Shown: in pieces, positions 9,489 to 19,052 of the stretch
How the letters are laid out: each line of letters begins with the position of its first letter
How positions within the stretch are numbered: the first letter of the stretch is position 1
The notes under the pieces: generated by a model
The model's input: the letters and a program-made list of their open reading frames with translations, nothing else
Told to the model about the DNA's origin: nothing
Database searches by the model: none
Source of the DNA: Thermoanaerobaculaceae bacterium
GTDB lineage: Bacteria; Acidobacteriota; Thermoanaerobaculia; Thermoanaerobaculales; Thermoanaerobaculaceae
Assembly (NCBI GenBank): GCA_025456225.1
Contig: JALOLB010000002.1
Coordinates: 1 to 47,336 of the forward strand
Direction: 5' to 3'
Length of the DNA stretch: 47,336 nucleotides
Translations under genes and position numbers: made by a program

Positions 9489-10109
9489 CTACAGAGACCA
9501 GGTCAGGCCGGTGAGGAGCTCGAGCTGGACGATGCCGGAGCCCGAGAAGCTGAGCACGCAGCGCCCGCCGCCACACACCCCGGAGGTGCTGCTGGTCGCC
9601 AGCATGAAGACCCCCCGACCCTCGAAGCGAAGGCCGAGCTTCGGGGAGATGGGGACCTTGGCCCCTCCGCCCAGGGTCATGGTGAAGAGCACCGCGGTGT
9701 CGAAGCCGGGCTGTTCCGGGGACAGGATCGTGACCCCGGCGGTTCCCGAGAGGAACGGTCGCCACCTGCCACGCCTCCAGTCCGCGGTCCCGCCGATGCC
9801 GACGGTGTCCAGGTCGAAGCAGACGCGACCGCCATCGGCGGAGGCGCCGTCGACCTGGCCCTCCTGGTGGGTCCACACCACCTCGAGGATGCGTTCGGGC
9901 TCGAGCGGGAACCCGATGGCGAGGCCGAACGAGGGGCTTGCCTCGACCGGATGGTACTCGCCCGTCGAGGCGTCCTCGAGCTCGCCGCCCATCCGGAGCC
10001 CCCCGAGGAGCGAGAGCTCGAACGATCCCGCCACCGCCGGCGCGGCGGAGGAGACGACGAGAGCTGTGATGAGGAGCAGCTTCTGCCACAGACCGCTGGC
10101 TACCCGCAT
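9489..10109 (-). CDS. Secreted/outer-membrane beta-barrel-like hypothetical protein
   Basis: Signal peptide MRVASGLWQKLLLITALVVSSAAPAVAG then beta-rich sequence. Confidence 0.7.
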   Translation of the reverse strand: MRVASGLWQKLLLITALVVSSAAPAVAGSFELSLLGGLRMGGELEDASTGEYHPVEASPSFGLAIGFPLEPERILEVVWTHQEGQVDGASADGGRVCFDLDTVGIGGTADWRRGRWRPFLSGTAGVTILSPEQPGFDTAVLFTMTLGGGAKVPISPKLGLRFEGRGVFMLATSSTSGVCGGGRCVLSFSGSGIVQLELLTGLTWSL

Positions 10110-10287
10110 GGATCCCTCTCCGGCGGAGAGCAGAGGACCTCGCCTCAACCGCCCTGACTCACGGCTTCCTGGTGCTGGCGATCCCCGGCACCCTCCGCTG
10201 AGCCGCCGCCGGTGTGCGACGGCAGGGGTCTCACCCCGTGACGACCTGCACCAGGCCGGCCGCGGGTCGCTTGAGACCGCCACCAGC

Positions 10288-10635
10288 TCAACGCACCCCG
10301 ACTCGGTTCACGGGTCCGCCGAGGTTTCCGGGTGCCACCCCGACGCCCGGCGCCCCGACGCCGACTCCGGGCGCGACGCCCGGGCCCGGCGCCCCGACGC
10401 CGGGCGCGACGCCGGGGCCCGGCGCCCCGACGCCGACGCCGGGTGCGACGCCGACGCCCGGCGCCCCCACGCCCGGGGTCACCGCGCGCACGGTGGTACG
10501 TCGAGCCACGCCGGCGTAGCTGACCGGTGTCGCCGGCGCGCCGACAACCGCCTCTGCGGTGCCGCCACCGGCACAGACCCATCCGGCAGCAACCAGGCCG
10601 AGCACGCGCAAGTACCTGCATGCGTTGTGTGTCAT
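10288..10635 (-). CDS. Secreted low-complexity protein with elastin-like [12 protein letters not shown] repeats
   Basis: Signal-like [33 protein letters not shown] overlap with the upstream DUF2092 gene; repeats [26 protein letters not shown]. Confidence 0.6.
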   Translation of the reverse strand: MTHNACRYLRVLGLVAAGWVCAGGGTAEAVVGAPATPVSYAGVARRTTVRAVTPGVGAPGVGVAPGVGVGAPGPGVAPGVGAPGPGVAPGVGVGAPGVGVAPGNLGGPVNRVGVR

Positions 10636-11444
10636 CGGGTTCCTCCTGTCGGTGCCTCCTGCGGCAGCTCGTCGAGATCGATGAGTGCCTCGGGCTTGAT
10701 CTTCTGCGCTCCTGCCGGCGGGACGAACGCGAAGGCATCCGCCGCCGGCTCGACGCCGGTCTTCCAGCTCGTGACGCGAAGCGTGTACTGGGGGGCGCTG
10801 TTCACGGTCTTGCTGGTGATCACCAGCTTGCGTGGGACGGGCTTCGCGCCCACCTCCACCCAGAGCTGCCAGTCGGTGTCGAAGTTGCGGAAGGCGACGT
10901 GCTCGCACTCGACGCCATCGATGACGCCACGGCCGATGTGCTTGGCTTCCTGCACCCCGGCAACGAGGACGTCATAGGCATTCGACACGAGAAGATCCGC
11001 ACCCGGCAAGGCGACGCCGTGACCCGCCCTCAGGGCTTCGATCAACTGGTCCACGGTGCCCGGAGCGTCGAACTGTACATAGCCGTTGAGGCTCTTGCCG
11101 AGGATGCTGGCGGTCTTGCCGTCGAAGACCAGCAGCACGTCCGCATAGCCGCCCACCCGGTGCGCGCGCAGCTTGTCCGGGCGGCGCAGCAGCAGCTCGC
11201 CGGAGCTGGCGAACTGGATCTTCTCGACCTGCGGCGTGATGATCTCGATGTCGCTGTCGAATGTGAGCTCGATCGTCTTCTGACTGCTCACGTAGTCCGA
11301 CATGGCCTTGAGGATGGTCTTCGCGTCGCTTCCCTGCGCCTGGGCGCACAGCCCCGCCGGGACCAGCGCCGCGGTCAGGAGAAGCATGACGATGAGCAGT
11401 GGGTGACCCCGATGGCCGATGTGTCGTGCGGTACGAGTGTTCAT
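10632..11444 (-). CDS. DUF2092 family periplasmic protein
   Basis: [64 protein letters not shown]... typical DUF2092 pattern. Confidence 0.85.
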   Translation of the reverse strand: MNTRTARHIGHRGHPLLIVMLLLTAALVPAGLCAQAQGSDAKTILKAMSDYVSSQKTIELTFDSDIEIITPQVEKIQFASSGELLLRRPDKLRAHRVGGYADVLLVFDGKTASILGKSLNGYVQFDAPGTVDQLIEALRAGHGVALPGADLLVSNAYDVLVAGVQEAKHIGRGVIDGVECEHVAFRNFDTDWQLWVEVGAKPVPRKLVITSKTVNSAPQYTLRVTSWKTGVEPAADAFAFVPPAGAQKIKPEALIDLDELPQEAPTGGTR

Positions 11445-11615
11445 CTTGACGATCCCTCCTTTTCGCAAGTGTGAAACGGCGGTCCGGCACCGGGTGACGG
11501 AGCCGGCAGCCTGGGAAGCTCGGCAGCCACGTTGCTGGGGAACCTCGTTGTCGCGTGGTTACGGGTTTTCTCGGCCATGACCCTCCCCCGGCGGCGCACC
11601 GTCGGACCTTTCCCC

Positions 11616-12065
11616 TTACAGATGCAGCACCAGCGCGGTGAACACGAGGCCGCCGACCAGGCTCAGCACCACGGAGACCACGAATGCAATGCTCACCTGT
11701 CGGGGCAGCCCCTGCTTGCGGAGCTCGTGCACCCGGGCCGCGTACTGCACGGCCGCCGCCACCAGCGCCGCCGTGCCGAGGACCACGAGGAAGTACGCGA
11801 CAGTCTCGACGCTCAGCGTGTGCTCGCGCAGCAGCCCCTTTACCGTGACGTCCTGCAGGGCCTGGCTGATCTTGCCGAGCGTGAACCCGAAGCTGATCAT
11901 GGCGAGCGCGGTCCGGATCCAGCCCATCAGGGTGCGCTCCGCGGCCCAGTAGGTCCGCTCGATCGCCAGGTCCGTGCGCTGGAGCGCGAGGCGGGTGGCC
12001 GTGTCGGGCGGGGGTGCGGGAGTCGGCTCCCCCGTGGGCGGGCTCTGAGCCGTCTCGTCGCTCAC
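11616..12065 (-). CDS. DUF202 family membrane protein
   Basis: LALQRTDLAIERTYWAAERTLMGWIRTALAMISFGFTLGK and two further TM segments. Confidence 0.88.
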   Translation of the reverse strand: MSDETAQSPPTGEPTPAPPPDTATRLALQRTDLAIERTYWAAERTLMGWIRTALAMISFGFTLGKISQALQDVTVKGLLREHTLSVETVAYFLVVLGTAALVAAAVQYAARVHELRKQGLPRQVSIAFVVSVVLSLVGGLVFTALVLHL

Positions 12066-12454
12066 TGGGTTGCCTTCTTCTCTCTGGGTCGCGTCAGGCG
12101 GTTGATGGGGCCTCGGAGCAGCAGGTAGGGGATGATCGCCAGGATCACCCCCGCGACCAGCGCCCCGAGCGGGTGAATGGCGTGGAGCGCGATGACCTGG
12201 AAGACGAGGTCGAGGACGATCGCGATGAGGAACACCTTGCTGACCGACTTCCAGCCGCTGTGCAGCATGTCCTGCCGGTTCGCCTTGTCGCTGAACAGGC
12301 CCCAGAAGTAGGGCGGTTGCCCCTCCCTCGCGTCCCTCCTGCCGTCCCGGATGGCGAAGAAGACTGCCACCGCCGGTTGCAGGAGGAAGCGGAGGCTCAT
12401 CGGCCCGTGCAGCCGGGCCAGCAGGCCGTCGAAGAAGCTCAGGGGCTCTACCAT
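12062..12454 (-). CDS. Hypothetical membrane protein
   Basis: Two hydrophobic segments; ATGA overlap with the DUF202 gene. Confidence 0.75.
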   Translation of the reverse strand: MVEPLSFFDGLLARLHGPMSLRFLLQPAVAVFFAIRDGRRDAREGQPPYFWGLFSDKANRQDMLHSGWKSVSKVFLIAIVLDLVFQVIALHAIHPLGALVAGVILAIIPYLLLRGPINRLTRPREKKATQ

Positions 12455-12473
12455 GGTCGGTCTCCTTGTCCCT

Positions 12474-12563
12474 CTAGCCGAGGATGTTGATGGCGCGCGA
12501 CGCGACGACGACGAGCGTCATGAGCGAGACAGCGCTCTCGGCCATCATCAGCAGGCCCTCCAC
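12474..12563 (-). CDS. Candidate small membrane protein (29 aa from GTG, 24 aa from ATG at 12548)
   Basis: MEGLLMMAESAVSLMTLVVVASRAINILG; GTG begins 1 nt after the TGA of the upstream oxidoreductase gene. Confidence 0.4.
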   Translation of the reverse strand: MEGLLMMAESAVSLMTLVVVASRAINILG

Positions 12564-12564
12564 C

Positions 12565-14271
12565 TCAGCGCTCCGCGCTGGAGTCGAGCAGGTGGTTGTG
12601 TGCCAGCGAGAGCATCCCTCCCGACACGTTCCTGGCGGTGAAGCCATTCTGCAGGAGGATACGCGTCGCATAGTAGGCGCGCCCTCCGGAGCGGCAGACG
12701 ACGTGGATCTCGCGGTTGAGGGGGAGCTCGCCGAGGCGCGTGCGGAGCTGGCCCAGCGGGATGTTGACCGCTCCCGGCACGCTCTCCACGGCGAGCTCGA
12801 ACGGCTCGCGCACGTCCAGGATGAAGGCGGTCCTGGCGGCGTCCCAGTGGCTGATCGGCATGTCGCCCCGGAGCACGTCGGCCGCAACCATCCCGGCGAT
12901 GTTCAACGGGTCCTTGGCACTTCCGAACGGGGGTGCGTAACAGAGCTCGGCCTGCTCGAGATCGTAGATCGTGCCGCCCATCTGGATCATCGCGGCAAGC
13001 ACGTCGATGCGCTTGTCCACGCCGTCCTCGCCGAGCGCCTGCGCTCCCAGGAGGCGCCCGTCGGACTTCCGGAAGATGACCTTCATCGCGATCGGCCTGG
13101 CTCCCGGGTAGTACGCCGCGTGGGAGTACGGGTAGAGATAGACCTTCTCGTGGTCGGTGTCGCCGATCCGGTCGAGAGTCTTCTCGCTGACGCCCGTCCA
13201 CGCGATGACCGCGCCGAGCAGCCCGAGGACGGACGTGCCCTGGGTGCCGCGGAAGCGGGAGTCGCGCCCTGCGATGACGTCGGCTGCGATCCTCCCCTGC
13301 CGGTTGGCCGGACCGACGAGCGGGATCAGGCTCCACGCGCCGGTCACGAAGTCCCTGACCTCGACAGCATCACCGACCGCAAAGATGTCCGGGTCGCTCG
13401 TGCGCATGTGCTCGTCGACGCGGATCCCTCCAAGCTCACCGATCTCCAGCCCGGCTGCCCTGGCGAGCGCGGTGTCGGGGCGCACGCCGAGGGCGAGGAT
13501 CACGAGGTCGGCCGGGTAGCTCGTTCCGGACCTGGTCTGCACCTCGAGGGCACCGTCATCGGCCTTCCTGAACCCGGTCACCACGTCGCCCAGTGCCAGG
13601 CGGACGCCGTGCCTCTGGAGAAGGGCCTCGACGACGCCGGCATGCTCCCGGTCGAGGGGAGGCAGAACCTGGTCGAGCATCTCGACGAGGGTCACGTCAA
13701 GACCGCGGTGGACGAGGTTCTCCACCATCTCCAGGCCGGTGAACCCTCCACCGACCACCACGGCCCTGGTCCTGGGCCTCGGGGTCTGGAACCCCGAGTT
13801 GCGATACATGCCGTCGAGGCACGTGCCACGACGTTCGATCCACTCGCAGATGCTCACGGCGTCCGGGACCGTCCTGAGGTGGAAGATGCCGGGGAGGTCG
13901 ATGCCGGGCAGAGGCGGGCGGACCGGGGTCGCCCCGGGCGAGAGCACCAGCTTGTCGTAGGAATGGGTGGCCACCTCGTTGGTCGTGAGATCCCGCAGCT
14001 TCAACGTCTTCTCGGTCGGCGCGACCTCGGTGGCCTCGCAGTGGGTGCGAACGTCGATGGCGAACACCGAGCGGAACGTCTGCTCGTTGGCCAGCAAGAG
14101 GCTTGTGTCCTTCTCGATCACGCCCCCGACGTGGTAGGGCAGCCCGCAGCTCGCGTACGACACGTACGGCCCGCGCTCGACGATGAGGATCTCGGCCCTG
14201 TCGTCGAGTCTGCGCAGGCGCGCGGCACACGACGCCCCGCCGGCCACTCCCCCGATGATGATGACCTTCAT
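12565..14271 (-). CDS. CoA-disulfide-reductase-like FAD-dependent oxidoreductase fused to C-terminal rhodanese
   Basis: MKVIIIGGVAGGASCAARLRRL, SYASCGLPYHVGG, VVVGGGFTGLEMVENL, IFAVGDAVEV, C-terminal rhodanese ILDVREPFE...VVCRSGGRAYYATRIL. Confidence 0.92.
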   Translation of the reverse strand: MKVIIIGGVAGGASCAARLRRLDDRAEILIVERGPYVSYASCGLPYHVGGVIEKDTSLLLANEQTFRSVFAIDVRTHCEATEVAPTEKTLKLRDLTTNEVATHSYDKLVLSPGATPVRPPLPGIDLPGIFHLRTVPDAVSICEWIERRGTCLDGMYRNSGFQTPRPRTRAVVVGGGFTGLEMVENLVHRGLDVTLVEMLDQVLPPLDREHAGVVEALLQRHGVRLALGDVVTGFRKADDGALEVQTRSGTSYPADLVILALGVRPDTALARAAGLEIGELGGIRVDEHMRTSDPDIFAVGDAVEVRDFVTGAWSLIPLVGPANRQGRIAADVIAGRDSRFRGTQGTSVLGLLGAVIAWTGVSEKTLDRIGDTDHEKVYLYPYSHAAYYPGARPIAMKVIFRKSDGRLLGAQALGEDGVDKRIDVLAAMIQMGGTIYDLEQAELCYAPPFGSAKDPLNIAGMVAADVLRGDMPISHWDAARTAFILDVREPFELAVESVPGAVNIPLGQLRTRLGELPLNREIHVVCRSGGRAYYATRILLQNGFTARNVSGGMLSLAHNHLLDSSAER

Positions 14272-14386
14272 CGTGTCGTCCCCCATTCCTGCTGCGTGGT
14301 GCAGGCGACCGCGAGTCGTGACTGCAGGACACCAGCCACGACCCGCAGTCCCGACCGCTGCGCGTGTCGTGCTCTCGCGTCCGCCG

Positions 14387-16756
14387 CTACTGCCGCGCCA
14401 TCGCCATGCGGATGGCGTCCTCAGCCTTGACCAGGTGGCCCGCGTTCTCGGCCGCGTCGGCGATGGCGAGCTGGATGCCCCTGACCTCGCCGTTGAATCG
14501 GTTGTCGCCCGCCGTGTACTCCGGCGACACCGGCGCTCCGCTGTCTTCGCCCACGTCGCAGCCATCGTCGGCGGAGAAAATCATCGCCAGCGTGGCACCG
14601 ACCACTCCCTCGCCGGCCTTCTTGCCGTCGATGAAGAGCGTCACCTTGCCGCCCTTGCCCAGGCCGCCGCCTTCATAGGCGAACTCCATGCGCACCTGGT
14701 GCTCGCCGACCGGAATAGCCTCCTCGGAGCCCACGATGAAGTGCTTCATTCCACTCCAGTTGTAGCAGTATCTGAGCTTGCCGTCCTTGCAGTACAGGCT
14801 CCAGCCGCCGATGTTCGCACCCTGAGAGATGATCACGCCTTCGGCGCCCTGCTCTGGCACGATGATCTTGGCGGTGACCGAGTGCGACTTGTTCTTGATG
14901 TTGAGCACGCAGTTCTCGGAAAGGCGTCCCATGCCGCCGAAGAGGAGCTGGGTGTTGCCCTTGATCAGCACCGGTCGGCCGGCGGTGTCCGGGTTGATCT
15001 TCTCCATCATCCGGTCGTCGACCGGCAGCACCTTGTAGCGTGTCGCCTCGATGAGCCAGAGGCGCTGGAGCTCGAAGAGCTTCCTCGGGTTCTCCTTCGA
15101 CAGATCCCTCGACTGGCTCCAGTCCTTGGTGGTGTCATACAGCTCCCAGACGTCGTCGTCGAGCGCGGGCCTCGGCGCCATGATCCAGGGTGTGTAGTGC
15201 TTGGTCACGGCCGTCCAGCCCTTGTGGTAGATGGCGCGGTTTCCCATGACCTCGAAGTACTGCGTCTCGTGTCGTTCCGCCGCCCTGGCGTCGCCAAACG
15301 AGTAGAGCATGCTCGTGCCTTCGATCGGATCCTGCTGGATGCCGTCGACCGAGACGGGCTCGGGAAGGCCCGCCGCCTCGAGGATCGTCGGCGCCACGTC
15401 GATGACGTGGCAGAACTGCGAGCGGATCTCGCCCCTGGCCTGGATCCCCTTCGGCCAGTGGACCACGGTGCCGTTGCGGGTGCCGCCGAAGTGGGAGGCC
15501 ACCTGCTTCGTCCACTGGTAGGGGGTGTTCATGGCGTGGGCCCAGCCCACGGCGTAGTGGTTGTAGGACTCGGGCCCGCCCAGCCCGTTGATCCGCTCCA
15601 GCAGGTACTCGGATGTCTCGAAGGCCTGCAGGCCGTTGAAGTAGCTCATCTCGTTGAAGCAGCCGTTGATGTTGCCCTCGGCCGACGCGCCGTTGTCGCC
15701 GATGATGTAGTAGACGAGGGTGTCCTCGAGGACGTTGAGCTTCTCCAGCATCTCGATGAGCCGGCCCACGTGGTGGTCGGTGAACTCCATGAAGCCGGCG
15801 TAGACCTCCATCTCCCGGCGCAGCACCGGCTTGAACGCCTCCGGCATGTCGTCCCAGGCGGGGATGTCTGCGGGGCGCGCCGAGAGCTGGCAGTCCTGCG
15901 GAACCACGCCCAGCTTCTTCTGTCGGGCGAGGGTCTCCTCGCGCAGCCTGTCCCAGCCCTGGTCGAACTGCCCCTTGTACTTGTCGGCCCATTCGCTGGG
16001 GACGTGGTGCGGTGCGTGCGTGGCGCCCGGGGCGAAGTACATGAAGAACGGCTTGTCCGGCGCCAGCGCCTTCTGCTGCGCGACCCAGGCCATGGCCTTG
16101 TTGGTCATGTCCTCCATGAGGTGGTACCCCTCCTCAGGAGTCTTCCCGGGCTCGACCGGCGTGGTCCCCTCGTAGAGCGTCGGGTACCACTGGTTGGCCT
16201 CGCCGCCGAGGAAGCCGTAGAAGTACTCGAAGCCGCCGCCGCCCGTGGGCCAGGCGTCGAAGGGGCCGACCGGGCTCGTCTGCCACACCGGCACCTCGTG
16301 ACACTTGCCGAACTGGGCCGTGTTGTAGCCGTTGAGCTTGAGCGTCTTGGCGAGCGGCGCCATGGAGTTGGGCAGGACCGAGGAGTAGCCCGGCGCACCG
16401 GTGGCGATCTCGGTGATGCCCGCCATGCCGGCGGAGTGGTGGTTGCGGCCGGTCAGCAGCGCCTGCCGCGTCGCCGAGCAGATCGCCGTCGTGTGGAAGC
16501 GGTTGTACTTCAGGCCGCCTGCCGCCAGTCGCTCGGCGTTGGGCGTGTGACACGGGCCGCCGAAGGCGCTGGAGGAGCCGAAGCCAGCGTCGTCGATCAG
16601 GACAATCAGGACGTTCGGTGCGCCCTTGGGCGGGCGAAGCTGCGGGATCGGGACTGTCCTGTAGTCCGGGTCCTTCGCATCGTAGGGGATGAAGCGCGCC
16701 GGCTCGGTATTCCGCATCGGAAGGTGGGAACGGTGCTTCCTGGTTTCTTCCGTCAT
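14387..16756 (-). CDS. Arylsulfatase (large sulfatase family)
   Basis: PNVLIVLIDDAGFGSSSAFGG, ICSATRQALLTGRNHHSAG, GKCHEVP, YFAPGATHAPHHVPSEW, YIIGDNGASAEG. Confidence 0.93.
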   Translation of the reverse strand: MTEETRKHRSHLPMRNTEPARFIPYDAKDPDYRTVPIPQLRPPKGAPNVLIVLIDDAGFGSSSAFGGPCHTPNAERLAAGGLKYNRFHTTAICSATRQALLTGRNHHSAGMAGITEIATGAPGYSSVLPNSMAPLAKTLKLNGYNTAQFGKCHEVPVWQTSPVGPFDAWPTGGGGFEYFYGFLGGEANQWYPTLYEGTTPVEPGKTPEEGYHLMEDMTNKAMAWVAQQKALAPDKPFFMYFAPGATHAPHHVPSEWADKYKGQFDQGWDRLREETLARQKKLGVVPQDCQLSARPADIPAWDDMPEAFKPVLRREMEVYAGFMEFTDHHVGRLIEMLEKLNVLEDTLVYYIIGDNGASAEGNINGCFNEMSYFNGLQAFETSEYLLERINGLGGPESYNHYAVGWAHAMNTPYQWTKQVASHFGGTRNGTVVHWPKGIQARGEIRSQFCHVIDVAPTILEAAGLPEPVSVDGIQQDPIEGTSMLYSFGDARAAERHETQYFEVMGNRAIYHKGWTAVTKHYTPWIMAPRPALDDDVWELYDTTKDWSQSRDLSKENPRKLFELQRLWLIEATRYKVLPVDDRMMEKINPDTAGRPVLIKGNTQLLFGGMGRLSENCVLNIKNKSHSVTAKIIVPEQGAEGVIISQGANIGGWSLYCKDGKLRYCYNWSGMKHFIVGSEEAIPVGEHQVRMEFAYEGGGLGKGGKVTLFIDGKKAGEGVVGATLAMIFSADDGCDVGEDSGAPVSPEYTAGDNRFNGEVRGIQLAIADAAENAGHLVKAEDAIRMAMARQ

Positions 16757-16802
16757 CAAGTCTGCTCCTCTCCTGTGCCCTCGACCGCGCTCGGAGGCCT
16801 GC

Positions 16803-17396
16803 TCAGTACTTGACCATGTACTTGCTGGCCTCGAGGCAGACGCTGAACGCCTTCTTGAAGTTGTCGACCTGCTGGGCGGTGGCCTGCTGCGCCTGCTGGC
16901 CCTGCTGGGTGGCCTGCTGGGTGGCCTGCTCCTTCGCCTGCCTGCCCCTGACGCGGCCGGCGACGAACCCGGCGGCTGCGCCGTAGGCGGCTCCCTTGCC
17001 GGCGTCGTCGTTGGCGATCTCGCCGATGAGGGCGCCGGCGGCGGCCCCGGCCACCGCACCCTTCGCGCCGGCGCCCGTGCCGGCCTTCTGCGCCTGCTGT
17101 TGCGCCTGCTGGGTCTGCTGCGCCTGCTGCTGCGCCTGCTTCTGCAGGTTGAACGGGTCGGTGCCGGTGTTCTGGACCGCCCAGTTGTAGCAGGTGGCCT
17201 CGTCGGTGGACTGCTGCGCCGGGGTCTGCCCGGTGGTCGGGAACACGTACACGTTGAGGGTGGCGGCGAGAGTCTTCTGACTGCTCGGCGCTGCCGGCTG
17301 CGCGGCCGGCGCCGGCGCTGGCGCCGGTGCCTGGGCGAGGGCGGCCCCGGCGAAGACGACGGCGAGTGCGAACGCGATGGCGAGCCTGGCTGTCAT
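16803..17396 (-). CDS. Secreted glycine-zipper protein with Gln/Ala-rich tracts
   Basis: Signal peptide, QQQAQQTQQAQQQAQ tract, GAVAGAAAGALIGEIANDDAGKGAAYGAAAGFVAG zipper. Confidence 0.75.
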   Translation of the reverse strand: MTARLAIAFALAVVFAGAALAQAPAPAPAPAAQPAAPSSQKTLAATLNVYVFPTTGQTPAQQSTDEATCYNWAVQNTGTDPFNLQKQAQQQAQQTQQAQQQAQKAGTGAGAKGAVAGAAAGALIGEIANDDAGKGAAYGAAAGFVAGRVRGRQAKEQATQQATQQGQQAQQATAQQVDNFKKAFSVCLEASKYMVKY

Positions 17397-17410
17397 GGTT
17401 GTCGCTCCCT

Positions 17411-17848
17411 TCACTTGCCGCCGGCCTTGGGGGTCGCGGGCTGCGGCGTGCAGGCGCCGAAGACCGCCACGGCGCGCCCCTCGGTCGCGACCGCAACCGC
17501 GACCCGTCCGGTCTCCTCCGTGATCACGAAGCTGAACGCCCGCCCCATCTCGAAGCCCTGCAGGACGATGAGCCCGTTCTCGCGGGTCAGGTGGGTGATC
17601 GGCGTGGAGCGGTTCACGCCGCTGGCCGCGGTCGTGCCCAGCGTCCTGGCATCGAGGTCGATCTCGATGAACTCCGGGATGTTGAGGTTCCACGGCAGGT
17701 CGATGCCGCAGTCGCCGCCCTCCACGCACGCGGTGGCCTGGATGGAGGCGCACAGGAACCGGGTGGCCCCGGCGAGGTCGTCGGCCCACACCGCTGGCGC
17801 GGCGAGGGACACGGTCAACAGGACAATTGCAGTCCGAAGAGCTCTCAT
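17411..17848 (-). CDS. Hypothetical secreted protein
   Basis: Signal peptide MRALRTAIVLLTVSLAAPAVWAD; four Cys; within the same-strand block. Confidence 0.7.
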   Translation of the reverse strand: MRALRTAIVLLTVSLAAPAVWADDLAGATRFLCASIQATACVEGGDCGIDLPWNLNIPEFIEIDLDARTLGTTAASGVNRSTPITHLTRENGLIVLQGFEMGRAFSFVITEETGRVAVAVATEGRAVAVFGACTPQPATPKAGGK

Positions 17849-17869
17849 CCTCGCACTCCTTTCCGTTCC

Positions 17870-18685
17870 CTACCGCGTCGGGAACATGAGCTGAACCTGC
17901 AGCCGCAGCGTCCAGTCCGCGGCCGGCGCGTGGTCCGGCTTGACGACGTTGTAGTAGGCCGACACCTGGACGTTGACAGGCGGCTTGCCGGGGAAGATCT
18001 GGCCGAAGCCGCCACCGACGGGAACTGTCCAGCAGTCTTCACTCGACGCTTCCCAGTTGGCGGTATTGATCGGTGCCGAGGTGAAGTAGAAGCCTCGGCT
18101 GAAGTTGTAGTTCACAAAGTACTGCAGCGTCATGGAGTTGACGTCGGCCCGTTGGTCGTCGCCGGCAAACGACCACTGGTTGCTGACGAGCATGCCGAAG
18201 ACCCACTTCCCCGGCATGGTCAGCGCCACGAGACCGAGCCCGCCACTCCACTTTTCAGTACCCAGCGCCTCGCTCGTCGCCGTCGGCAGGGTGAAGGTCG
18301 GCCCCACACCCCAGATGACCTTGCCGGGCTGAGCGGGAGAGAAGTACAGGCTCTCGTTGATGTCGCCGAGGCCGAAGGCGCCGTCGAGCCCGGGCAGGTC
18401 CGGTTGGTACACCACCGGCACGATGGTGCGGCTGATCAGATTCCACGTTCCCAACGAGAACGGCCACACCGGCTGGATGTTGAGGACGTTCTGGACGTCG
18501 TTGTCGGGGCCGTAGCCGAAGCCGGTGTTGTTCTGGAACGGCAGGCTGATCATGCTCGCGACCGGGTTCTGCGCGGCCTTTGCGAGCTCCTCCTGTGACT
18601 GTGCTAGGACCTCACCTGCCGGCACGATGAGCACGATCGCCAGGACCGCTGCACCCAAGTTCATCTCCAACCAGTTCCTGCTCAC
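17870..18685 (-). CDS. Outer-membrane transporter-like (beta-barrel) protein
   Basis: Signal peptide, LAKAAQNPVASMISLPFQNNTGFGYGPDNDVQNVLNIQPVWPFSLG...; C-terminal LQVQLMFPTR. Confidence 0.8.
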   Translation of the reverse strand: MSRNWLEMNLGAAVLAIVLIVPAGEVLAQSQEELAKAAQNPVASMISLPFQNNTGFGYGPDNDVQNVLNIQPVWPFSLGTWNLISRTIVPVVYQPDLPGLDGAFGLGDINESLYFSPAQPGKVIWGVGPTFTLPTATSEALGTEKWSGGLGLVALTMPGKWVFGMLVSNQWSFAGDDQRADVNSMTLQYFVNYNFSRGFYFTSAPINTANWEASSEDCWTVPVGGGFGQIFPGKPPVNVQVSAYYNVVKPDHAPAADWTLRLQVQLMFPTR

Positions 18686-19038
18686 CTTGCACCTCCATCT
18701 CTCTGTTCATTCGCGTTGTGGGCGAGGATGCTCTCCATGAGCTCGACGCCGGAGCGGATGCGGACATCGTCGATCTCCACCTCGGGCGCCTCGCTGGCCT
18801 GCTCCAGCACGGCGACCAGCTTGCGGAACGCCTCCGAGTGCAGGTGCTCCTCGAGGGCGCCGCGATCGCGCCACTCTTCGATGAACGTCAGGGAGCTGTC
18901 GTCCTCGACCTCGCGCAGCAGGCGGGTCGTGCGACAGCCGGGCTGGGCGCGGATCGGCCCGAGCAGCGACCTCAGCGTCCGGAAGGCCTCGGCGTAGGCC
19001 GGCGGTGCGAAGGTCACGCGAAAGCGGAGAGTGAACAC
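18682..19038 (-). CDS. Antibiotic biosynthesis monooxygenase (ABM)-domain protein
   Basis: VFTLRFRVTFAPPAYAEAFRTLRSLLGPIRAQPGCRTTRLLREVEDDSSLTFIEEWRDRGALEEHLHSEAFR; GTG start inferred at 19038; 4-nt overlap with the following gene. Confidence 0.75.
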   Translation of the reverse strand: MFTLRFRVTFAPPAYAEAFRTLRSLLGPIRAQPGCRTTRLLREVEDDSSLTFIEEWRDRGALEEHLHSEAFRKLVAVLEQASEAPEVEIDDVRIRSGVELMESILAHNANEQRDGGAR

Positions 19039-19052
19039 GATGCGGCCTCCTT

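Noticed and set aside
10331-10483. GC-rich tandem repeat considered as CRISPR or minisatellite
   Set aside because: No spacer/repeat organisation; repeats are in-frame codons of the Gly/Val/Pro protein
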